This document shows positions 8,866-15,156 of a DNA stretch of 17,828 bases, one piece after another. The DNA comes from an uncultured Lachnospiraceae bacterium (lineage in GTDB: Bacteria; Bacillota; Clostridia; Lachnospirales; Lachnospiraceae), in assembly GCA_905233835.1 (NCBI GenBank), contig CAJOGB010000020.1, forward strand, positions 1 through 17,828, written 5' to 3'. Under the pieces are notes generated by a model. That model was not told the origin of the DNA. It saw only the letters and a list, made by a program, of their open reading frames with translations, and searched no databases. Within the stretch, counting starts at the first letter, position 1; every line of letters starts with the position of its first letter. The position numbers were made by a program, and so were the translations under genes.

Positions 8866-9777
8866 CTAGTCTAATTTAATTCTCGGGTCAACGAGTTTGT
8901 AAACAATATCTGTAAGTAAGTTAGCGATTACCATTAAAATCGCAAGGAAAATCGTTACCGCCATGATGACCGGATAGTCACGGTTATTAATGGAAGTAAC
9001 AAATACGCTTCCCAATCCACCGATGGTAAAGATGTTTTCTACTACCATAGATCCGGTAAGAATATATGCAACCATTGGTCCCACATAAGTGATAACCGGA
9101 ATCAAAGCATTTCTTAAAGCATGAACAAAAATAACTTTTACTTTTGATACACCCTTTGCTCTGGCGGTACGCACATAATCCTGATTTAATGCATCAAGCA
9201 TTGACGTCTTAGTCAAACGTGTGATGTATGCCATAGGATATACTGAAAGTGCGATAACCGGCAAAATGTAGTTTGGATCACTTGAAGACCATACCGGAAT
9301 CAACGAAAGCTTCAAACAAAATACCAAAAGAAGCAATGTCGCCAATACGAAGGAAGGCATGGCCGTTCCCAATGTGGTAAAGAAGACTATCAGTCGATCC
9401 GGAAGTTTGTTTCTCGTCAGTGCCGCGATGGAACCTAAGACGATTCCGATTACAATGGCAACTGCCGCCGCTCTTCCTCCCAGTTTTGCGGAAACCTGGA
9501 ACCTTGACCAAATATCGGTCCAGATATCACGACCGGAGTGGAGGGAAATACCCCAGTCTCCATGTAAGAGATTTGTCATGTATAACACATATTGCTCGCC
9601 TAATGGTTTATCCAAATTGTAACGAGCTTCCAATGTAGCGATAACCGCTGCAGATGTGGCCTTTTCCTTATTGAAGGGGCCACCGGGAATTGCATTCATC
9701 GTAAAGAATGTGATTAATGTAATAATCCAAATGGATACGATAGCAAGTAAGATTCGCTTTGTGATGTATTTTGTCAA
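8866..9777 (-). CDS. oppB: Oligopeptide ABC transporter permease OppB1
   Basis: A 303-aa permease, normal in length for OppB/DppB. TM1 (about 9-30) is followed by the extracytoplasmic LARYNLDKPLGEQY and HGDWGISLHSGRD family segments. The core has an EAA loop at 200-227 (DYVRTARAKGVSKVKVIFVH) and the C-terminus KLVDPRIKLD is typical. Start choice: AAAGGAG at 9788-9794 is one base from an in-frame GTG at 9786, too close to initiate. The in-frame TTG at 9777 is ten bases away and is followed by MTKYITKRIL-type sequence normal for OppB. It is the first gene of opp1. Its leader contains a strong terminator, so expression may be controlled by read-through. Confidence 0.93.
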   Translation of the reverse strand: MTKYITKRILLAIVSIWIITLITFFTMNAIPGGPFNKEKATSAAVIATLEARYNLDKPLGEQYVLYMTNLLHGDWGISLHSGRDIWTDIWSRFQVSAKLGGRAAAVAIVIGIVLGSIAALTRNKLPDRLIVFFTTLGTAMPSFVLATLLLLVFCLKLSLIPVWSSSDPNYILPVIALSVYPMAYITRLTKTSMLDALNQDYVRTARAKGVSKVKVIFVHALRNALIPVITYVGPMVAYILTGSMVVENIFTIGGLGSVFVTSINNRDYPVIMAVTIFLAILMVIANLLTDIVYKLVDPRIKLD

Positions 9778-9787
9778 AACACACACA

Positions 9788-9794
9788 CTCCTTT
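9788..9794 (-). promoter_or_regulatory. Ribosome binding site that sets the oppB1 TTG start
   Basis: AAAGGAG reads toward the start of oppB1. The in-frame GTG at 9786 leaves one base of spacing, while TTG at 9777 leaves ten, so the TTG is preferred. Confidence 0.6.
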
Positions 9795-9816
9795 ACACAA
9801 AAATTTTCATACTTTC

Positions 9817-9829
9817 CAGTTTTAAACTG
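9817..9829. promoter_or_regulatory. Short palindrome upstream of oppB1, possible operator
   Basis: CAGTTTTAAACTG is a perfect 6-bp inverted repeat around one base, about 40 bp before the oppB1 start. It may be a regulator site or a weak RNA hairpin; nothing in the sequence says which. Confidence 0.25.
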
Positions 9830-9861
9830 CCGCCGCTTTAGTGGGGTAAAGTATAAATCTG

Positions 9862-9898
9862 AAAAAGACGTACAGATGTCGCTCATCTGTACGTCTTT
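9862..9898 (-). terminator. Strong intrinsic terminator between opp2 and oppB1 (possible attenuator)
   Basis: A perfect 15-bp stem, AAAGACGTACAGATG with CATCTGTACGTCTTT and a 5-base loop, is followed on the minus strand by a run of five T. It lies 137 bp after the last opp2 gene and 85 bp before oppB1. A promoter sits upstream of it (9964-9991), so it also lies within the probable leader of opp1. The plus-strand orientation has a poorer tail and no gene to serve. Confidence 0.85.
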
Positions 9899-9963
9899 GT
9901 ACTCTTAAACAAACTAACTTTTCAAATAAATGTATACTAGTTTTGCCTACAAGCAACACTAAT

Positions 9964-9991
9964 ATTATAAGCCACTCACGTGAAAAAGCAA
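9964..9991 (-). promoter_or_regulatory. Sigma-A-type promoter upstream of opp1
   Basis: TTGCTT (9986-9991) and a perfect TATAAT (9964-9969) are separated by 16 bp on the minus strand. The spacer contains the 8-bp palindrome TCACGTGA (9976-9983), a possible operator. Transcription would start near 9957 and meet the terminator at 9862-9898 before reaching oppB1. In the 9787-9863 stretch no better promoter is visible. Confidence 0.65.
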
Positions 9992-10034
9992 TTTACATTA
10001 TTGCACCAAATTCATTTTTAGGGTGAACAAATGC

Positions 10035-10301
10035 TCAACTATTCATTTTAAACAACAAAATGATAAGTCCGATGGCTGCCGCAAAAATCACGGCATAGAT
10101 TAACACAAGGACTAGCGAAGCGCCCATGGCACCAAAGACATAGGTTTTTCTATCCTCTTTGGAAAACTCCTGCTCCTTTGCAGGCTTTTCCTTTTTGTCG
10201 AAACGACGACCGAAAAGCGTCCCCATAAAGGAAGGCTTTTCAATCATGCTCATATCGGCAATCACTCGATTGTCATCTTTAAACTCATTCTTATTTGTCA
10301 T
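10035..10301 (-). CDS. Small single-pass membrane protein of unknown function, last gene of opp2
   Basis: An 88-aa frame starting at ATG 10301, which overlaps the last 11 bases of oppF2. I do not recognise the family. Residues 1-53 are hydrophilic and charged (with SFMGTLFGRRFDKKEKP and a Lys/Glu-rich stretch). Residues about 54-85 are one long hydrophobic segment rich in Ala, Leu, Ile and Val, ending in KMNS. By the positive-inside rule the N-terminus should be cytoplasmic. No strong ribosome binding site precedes it, so it probably depends on translational coupling to oppF2. Position and overlap suggest an accessory part of the opp2 importer, but that is inference. The charged N-half and the clean membrane segment argue for a real gene rather than a chance frame. 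Confidence 0.75.
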   Translation of the reverse strand: MTNKNEFKDDNRVIADMSMIEKPSFMGTLFGRRFDKKEKPAKEQEFSKEDRKTYVFGAMGASLVLVLIYAVIFAAAIGLIILLFKMNS

Positions 10302-11271
10302 ATAAGTGGCACACTACATAATGTCCCGGTTCTACTTCTCTTTGAACCGGAGCCTCACATTTACAACGCTCGGTACAATACTTACATCTGGTATGGAACT
10401 TACATCCTTCCGGTGGATTTGCCGGAGAAGGAATGCTTCCTTCCAAGATCACACGATTCATCTTAGACTTCGGATCCGGAGTCGGAATCGCAGAGAAAAG
10501 TGCCTTGGTATACGGATGAAGCGGATTCTTAAAGATATCCTTTGTGTTTCCGTACTCTACCAAATTACCCAAATACATAACACCAACCGCATCGGAGATA
10601 TGCTCTACTACGGAAAGATCATGAGAAATAAACAGATAAGAAAGATTTCTTTCTTCCTGAAGTTTATTCAAAAGGTTAATAATCTGCGCCTGGATGGATA
10701 CGTCCAAAGCGGATACCGGCTCATCGCAGACTACAAATTCCGGATTAAGTGCAAGCGCACGGGCAATACAAATTCTCTGACGCTGTCCGCCGGAGAACTC
10801 ATGAGGATAACGGGTCTTATGGAAAGGTTGTAATCCACATTCATCCATAACGTGATCCACATAATCTTCGTAAGCATCCTTTGTTACAAGGCCATGCTCT
10901 TTTACTGCCTCACCGATGATTTCTCCAACCGGAAGACGAGGTGACAAAGAAGAAAAGGGATCCTGGAAGATGATCTGCATCTTTGTACGAAGATCTCTTA
11001 ATTCTTTGTTGGAAAGGTCATAGATTTCCTGTCCGTTAAACAATACGCTACCACCGGTTTTCTCACCGTTTAAGCGAAGGATGGTACGACCCGTGGTGGT
11101 CTTTCCACATCCGGACTCACCAACGAGTCCCATGGTGGTTCCGCGTTTTAACTTAAAGGTAACACCGTCTACCGCTTTTACGTGTCCGGTTACCTGATTA
11201 AACATACCGCCCTTAATGGGGAAATATTTCTTTAAGTCAGTGACTTCCAAGATATTCTCATTATTTGACAT
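10291..11271 (-). CDS. oppF: Oligopeptide ABC transporter ATP-binding protein OppF2
   Basis: A 326-aa OppF/DppF-type ATPase, the same length as OppF1 but clearly divergent. Motifs: Walker A GESGCGKT (51-58), Q-loop in IIFQDPFSSLSPR, signature FSGGQ (159-163), Walker B VVCDEP (Asp183, Glu184), switch His217. The C-terminal extension has a dense cysteine set (Cys290, 296, 299, 303, 305, 321), richer than in OppF1 and a possible Fe-S or metal site (inference). ATG 11271 is preferred to the in-frame ATG seven codons upstream because AAGGAGG (11281-11287) lies nine bases before it. It overlaps the end of oppD2 by 11 bases and the small membrane gene by 11 bases, a tightly coupled set. Confidence 0.95.
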   Translation of the reverse strand: MSNNENILEVTDLKKYFPIKGGMFNQVTGHVKAVDGVTFKLKRGTTMGLVGESGCGKTTTGRTILRLNGEKTGGSVLFNGQEIYDLSNKELRDLRTKMQIIFQDPFSSLSPRLPVGEIIGEAVKEHGLVTKDAYEDYVDHVMDECGLQPFHKTRYPHEFSGGQRQRICIARALALNPEFVVCDEPVSALDVSIQAQIINLLNKLQEERNLSYLFISHDLSVVEHISDAVGVMYLGNLVEYGNTKDIFKNPLHPYTKALFSAIPTPDPKSKMNRVILEGSIPSPANPPEGCKFHTRCKYCTERCKCEAPVQREVEPGHYVVCHLYDK

Positions 11272-12490
11272 CTTCTGCCACCTCCTTATCATTCTTTGCA
11301 GCCATGGAAGCGATTGCCATAAGCTCTTTGTTTACTTTCTGTGCAGCTTCTTCTTTATGCTCTTCATAGTAGCGATAGCAGCTTACCACATGGGTATCGG
11401 ACAAATGAATTTCGCCCGGATATTCACCCTTGCAGCACTCTAAGCACATTTCACAACGATCTTTAAAGTAGCAGTAATCCGGCATATTTACCGGGTTCGG
11501 AACCTTACCCGGAATAGAGTAAAGCTCATCTACTTCTTTACCGACTACCGGCTTTGAAGCCATAAGTCCCAAAGTATACGGATGCGCCGGATGGTAGAAG
11601 ATTTCTTCTGCAGTACCTTTTTCTACGATACGTCCCGCATACATAACTACAACGTAATCAGCCATTTCTGCGATAACACCCAAGTCGTGTGTAATAAGCA
11701 TAATGGATGCGTTAATCTTATCTTTTAATTCACGAAGCAAGTCCAAAATCTGAGCCTGAATGGTAACATCAAGTGCTGTGGTAGGCTCATCTGCGATGAT
11801 TACGCGTGGATGGCAAGCAAGTGCCATAGCAATCATAACACGCTGTCTCATACCACCGGATAATTCGTGAGGGAACATCTCTGCAACGCCGGTAGCATTT
11901 GCAATACCTACAAGCTCTAATGCTTCGATGGTCTGCTTACGAATTTCTTCTTTGGTCTTTCCTTTTCCTTCATGAAGCTCGATAACTTCATCTACCTGAT
12001 CTCCGATACGAAATACAGGATTTAAGGAAGTCATAGGCTCCTGGAAGATCATGGAAATCGCGTTACCGCGAAGATCCTGCATGATTTCCTGCGGAGTCTC
12101 TGCAATGTTATATGCCTTTTCTCCACGGTTTAAGCGGATTTCACCGTCTACAATCTGTCCCTGTGGGCGCTGTAAGAGCTGCATCAAAGATAAAGAAGTA
12201 ACAGACTTACCGCATCCGGATTCTCCTACGATACCTACGGTCTTACCGATGGGCACGTTAAAGGATACACCGTCCACAGATTTTACGGTTCCTGCATCCG
12301 TAAAGAAATATGAATGCAAATTATCAAATTCCACCGCATTGTTCTTATCATGCATGGTGGTTAAATATTCGTTTTCATCAACGTTTTTTCTCTTACGCTT
12401 CTTTTCGTACTCGCCCATGATTCGGCGGTTTTCTTTGGAAATTCTTCTTGATTCCCTAGCGGAGAGATATCCGTTTTTTTCCTTTGCCAT
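11261..12490 (-). CDS. oppD: Oligopeptide ABC transporter ATP-binding protein OppD2, with extended termini
   Basis: A 409-aa OppD/DppD-type ATPase, about 75 residues longer than OppD1. Motifs: Walker A GESGCGKS (89-96), Q-loop Gln150 in MIFQEPMTSLNP, signature LSGGM (210-214), Walker B IIADEP (Asp234, Glu235), switch His268. The first 46 residues are a strongly basic, helix-prone extension (RESRRISKENRR, KKRKRK). The start is supported by an AAGAGGT site eight bases before ATG 12490, while the internal ATG at codon 46 has none. The C-terminal domain has Cys340, 346, 349, 352, 353 and 371, then a Lys/Glu/Ala-rich tail of about 35 residues absent from OppD1. The extensions could mediate contact with the permease or the small membrane protein, which is speculative. 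It starts 12 bases after the oppC2 stop. Confidence 0.95.
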   Translation of the reverse strand: MAKEKNGYLSARESRRISKENRRIMGEYEKKRKRKNVDENEYLTTMHDKNNAVEFDNLHSYFFTDAGTVKSVDGVSFNVPIGKTVGIVGESGCGKSVTSLSLMQLLQRPQGQIVDGEIRLNRGEKAYNIAETPQEIMQDLRGNAISMIFQEPMTSLNPVFRIGDQVDEVIELHEGKGKTKEEIRKQTIEALELVGIANATGVAEMFPHELSGGMRQRVMIAMALACHPRVIIADEPTTALDVTIQAQILDLLRELKDKINASIMLITHDLGVIAEMADYVVVMYAGRIVEKGTAEEIFYHPAHPYTLGLMASKPVVGKEVDELYSIPGKVPNPVNMPDYCYFKDRCEMCLECCKGEYPGEIHLSDTHVVSCYRYYEEHKEEAAQKVNKELMAIASMAAKNDKEVAEDVK

Positions 12491-12502
12491 TTTAAATACC
12501 TC

Positions 12503-14032
12503 TTATCTATTCATTCTCGGGTCGAATGCATCGCGTAATCCGTCTCCCACAAAGTTAAATCCAAGTACCGCTACAAGTAAGCAGATACCTGCCGGGATCC
12601 ATACGAACCAATAGTGTGTCATAACAAATGCATTATTAACATCGTTAATAATATTTCCCCATGAAGCAAATGGGAACTTAACACCCAGACCTAAGAAAGA
12701 AAGGGTTGCTTCGGTAATGATTGTGGAACCTAAGCTCATGGTTGAAATAACAATAAGCTGAGGAATAACGTTCGGAATCAAATGCTTAAAGATACGTTTT
12801 CTTACGCTTAACCCGGTAGCCTCTGCAGCGGTCATGAATTCCTGTTCTCTTAAGGAAAGAATCTGACCACGTACCATACGGGCAACTCCCGGCCATCCTA
12901 AGAAACCGAGGATTAACATTAAGAAAAGCATACGCTTCTGGGGTTCCACTCTCATTCCGTCCATAGCAGATCCTAAGATAATAATCAAAGGAAGAGACGG
13001 GATACAGTAGAATACATCCACGATACGCATGATTAAGTTATCAATCCAACCACCGAAGTATCCGGACACACCGCCTAAGACGATACCGATCAATACTTCG
13101 ATAAACACTACGATAAATCCGATGATAAGAGAAACTCGACCACCGTACATCAAACGGGTAAGCATATCCATACCGTTGGTATCAGTACCCAAAAGATGCT
13201 CTTTGGAAGGTGATGCATAGGTATCATAGACGTAAGTCTCTTTTGCCTTCATTACATTCCACATCTGTTTGGTAGCTTCATACTCTATGGCAAACTCGGT
13301 ATCTTCACCGTTTTCATCCGCAAAGGTAAATGTTTCTTTCTTTGAATCGATAGCCTCACCGATGGCTTCTTTAAAGTCACGAGAGATTTCAATATCGTTT
13401 GCGGAAGCGGATACAACAAAACGGCTGATATAAGCAACCACTTTACCATCAGCTTCCACATCTCCGTCTTCGGATAGGGTATATGCCACTCCGTCAGCTT
13501 CAAACTCAGCCGCACCGCCTACAAATGCATCAAGCGCTGCTACGGACGCATCAAAGGAAAGAGCATCTCCTTCCGCATTAATAATATCTTTGGAAGCAAC
13601 AGCAATTAAAGCTCCGTTTTCGGATACCTTTACATAATCATCGCTTACGTATTCTAAAGTATAAGTTACATCTTTATAAGTAAAGCTTTCTTCCTTTTTG
13701 CCGGAAGCCAGCAAAAACTGAGCCTGCAAAATGGAATCGAATTTCGCATCTTCTTTTACGATGTAGCGGAAATCCTCATTCTGAACAACGCCGGCATAGA
13801 CCTTGTTCTGATCTTCATATTTGTAGAACTGCTGGTCCTGTGAATAAGGGCTGATGAGTCCTCCGATAAAGGAGAAAATAAACATAACAGCCAGCATCAC
13901 CATTCCAAGAACCGCCAAACGGTTTCTTAAGAATCTCTTTACCACCATAGCACCCGGGGAAAGAGTTTTTACACGTCGGTCATCATTTAAGTCCAACGTT
14001 TCTTCTTCGTTAAAATTCTTTTCTTCGTTCAT
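12503..14032 (-). CDS. oppC: Oligopeptide ABC transporter permease OppC2 with a large extracytoplasmic insertion
   Basis: A 509-aa permease, about 150 residues longer than OppC1. The order is: acidic cytoplasmic tail (1-36), TM1 (about 39-61), an insertion (about 64-275), the OppC motif HLLGTDTNGMD (279-289), then a normal permease core with the EAA loop (EFMTAAEATGLSVRKRIFKH, 398-417) and a typical C-terminus GDGLRDAFDPRMNR. The insertion follows TM1, so it should face outward. It is acidic and appears to hold three imperfect repeats of about 60 residues: a helix-like stretch, then a strand-rich FxYxxVxYTLE unit and a GxxxAxxS unit. The start has GAGGT eight bases before ATG 14032, and the gene lies 13 bases after oppB2. 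The core should pair with OppB2; the insertion probably meets OppA2 or the cell wall (inference). Confidence 0.93.
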   Translation of the reverse strand: MNEEKNFNEEETLDLNDDRRVKTLSPGAMVVKRFLRNRLAVLGMVMLAVMFIFSFIGGLISPYSQDQQFYKYEDQNKVYAGVVQNEDFRYIVKEDAKFDSILQAQFLLASGKKEESFTYKDVTYTLEYVSDDYVKVSENGALIAVASKDIINAEGDALSFDASVAALDAFVGGAAEFEADGVAYTLSEDGDVEADGKVVAYISRFVVSASANDIEISRDFKEAIGEAIDSKKETFTFADENGEDTEFAIEYEATKQMWNVMKAKETYVYDTYASPSKEHLLGTDTNGMDMLTRLMYGGRVSLIIGFIVVFIEVLIGIVLGGVSGYFGGWIDNLIMRIVDVFYCIPSLPLIIILGSAMDGMRVEPQKRMLFLMLILGFLGWPGVARMVRGQILSLREQEFMTAAEATGLSVRKRIFKHLIPNVIPQLIVISTMSLGSTIITEATLSFLGLGVKFPFASWGNIINDVNNAFVMTHYWFVWIPAGICLLVAVLGFNFVGDGLRDAFDPRMNR

Positions 14033-14045
14033 CTATACCTACCTC

Positions 14046-15027
14046 TTATGCAATACGAACTCGTGGGTCAACGACTGCATACAAAATATCTGAGATTAAG
14101 TTTCCGAGCAATGTCAAAATCGCGATAAATGTCAAATAAAACATGGAGAAAGGAATATCTCCGGCTACCATGGCGGTATAAGACGTAAATCCGATTCCCG
14201 GAATCATAAACAATGTCTCTGTAATAAGCGCACCACCGAAAAGTCCCGGGATGGAACCACCGACGATGGTTACCAAAGGAATTAAGGTGTTACGGAATGC
14301 ATGATGGTAAATAACTTTCTTTTCGGAAAGACCCTTTGCACGAGCGGTACGAATGTAATCCGCATTTAATACTTCAAGCATATTGGTACGTGTATAACGC
14401 ATCAAAGAACCGATGGATACAATTACAAGGGTTGTAATCGGAAGCACCAAATGGTTTGCCTTATCCAAAAACTGTCCCATTGCGGAAAGCTGTGCATAGT
14501 CACGGCCTACAAGTCCGTACAAATCAAACCAGCCAAGCTTTACGGAAAATGCCAATTTTAAAAGTGTGGCAAAGAAGAATGTAGGCAATGAAATACCGAT
14601 AAGAGCGATGGCGGTGATTGCATAATCGGTTCTGGAGTACTGCTTTGTTGCAGCGATGATTCCGAGAGGAATCGCAATTAAAATCTCCAACACGAAAGCA
14701 ATAAGTGCCATTACAAAGGAAAGCCAAATTACTTCCGAAAACTTCTGAACAACAGGAATGGTATATTTCCAGCTGTCACCGAACTGACCGCGAATCGCAG
14801 CAATATGGCTGGTGGTCAGAAGGCCAGTTTTTTCTCGAAATCTCTGCGGTTCCTTTGATATAAACCAGGGTATTGTAAGGTTTTGCACCCGGAGCGGCAG
14901 CCAACTGCATTGCCATATTTTCTACATAGGATGCCGGCAAACATCTCATAAGCGCATAGATGACAAAAGTCGCACAAAGTAAGATGAATACCGATATAAA
15001 TAATCGTTTTATAATAAATTTACGCAT
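14046..15027 (-). pseudogene. oppB: Oligopeptide ABC transporter permease OppB2, frameshifted at an A6 run
   Basis: Two overlapping frames together read as OppB. ATG 15027, with AGGAGG five bases upstream, opens a normal N-terminus (RKFIIKRLF, TM1 about 9-30, RCLPASYVENMAMQ). The frame runs into a stop after 83 codons. The rest of the permease continues in the neighbouring frame: IRGQFGDSWKYTIPVV, several membrane segments, the EAA loop DYIRTARAKGLSEKKVIYHH and the C-terminus AVVDPRVRIA. Removing one base from the six-base homopolymer at 14828-14833 joins them into a 326-aa protein, normal for OppB. The second frame has no credible start of its own. As written, the importer would lack a complete OppB, although every other opp2 gene is intact. 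A sequencing error or slippage at the homopolymer is therefore as likely as true loss. Confidence 0.9.
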
Positions 15028-15049
15028 ATAATCCTCCTAATTATTTATT

Positions 15050-15089
15050 CCTTATGTGAACCGAAAGAAACCTTTCGACTCACATAAGG
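15050..15089 (-). promoter_or_regulatory. Long stem-loop in the oppA2-oppB2 gap
   Basis: CCTTATGTGA pairs perfectly with TCACATAAGG, and inside it CGAAAG pairs with CTTTCG around an AAAC loop, with a small internal mismatch. No uridine tract follows on the minus strand, so it looks like an mRNA stability or processing element rather than a terminator. It lies just upstream of the oppB2 ribosome binding site. Confidence 0.65.
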
Positions 15090-15093
15090 AAGC

Positions 15094-15119
15094 CGCTTCT
15101 TTGTCTAAATAAAGAAGCG
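15094..15119 (-). promoter_or_regulatory. Second stem-loop in the oppA2-oppB2 gap
   Basis: CGCTTCTTT and AAAGAAGCG form a 9-bp perfect stem with an 8-base loop, five bases from the other hairpin and 37 bp after the oppA2 stop. No T-run follows. The pair would protect or process the 3' end of an oppA2 message, allowing more OppA2 than permease. Confidence 0.65.
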
Positions 15120-15156
15120 ACTCCCGAAAAATCTTAAATATGAAAGAACTTTTTAA

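Noticed and set aside
9784..9786. GTG start for oppB1
   Set aside because: It is one base from the ribosome binding site, too close for initiation. TTG at 9777 fits the spacing and the normal OppB N-terminus.
9862..9960. T-box or other known riboswitch in the opp1 leader
   Set aside because: The leader is too short and has none of the conserved T-box segments; no known riboswitch core was recognised by eye.
10306..10833. A 175-codon plus-strand open frame
   Set aside because: Antisense to oppF2 across its signature and Walker B region; low-complexity, arginine-rich translation with no start signal.
12051..12614. A 187-codon plus-strand open frame
   Set aside because: Antisense to oppD2 and the oppC2 end, which show full ABC and permease motifs. 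It is a codon-bias shadow.
14776..14888. Two separate proteins from the two oppB2 frames, or programmed ribosomal frameshifting
   Set aside because: The second frame lacks a start signal. Restoring the frame needs a +1 or -2 shift, not the common -1 shift on A6, and no stimulatory structure is evident.
15050..15119. Intrinsic terminators between oppA2 and oppB2
   Set aside because: Neither hairpin is followed by a T-run on the minus strand, and oppB2 has no promoter of its own in the remaining bases.
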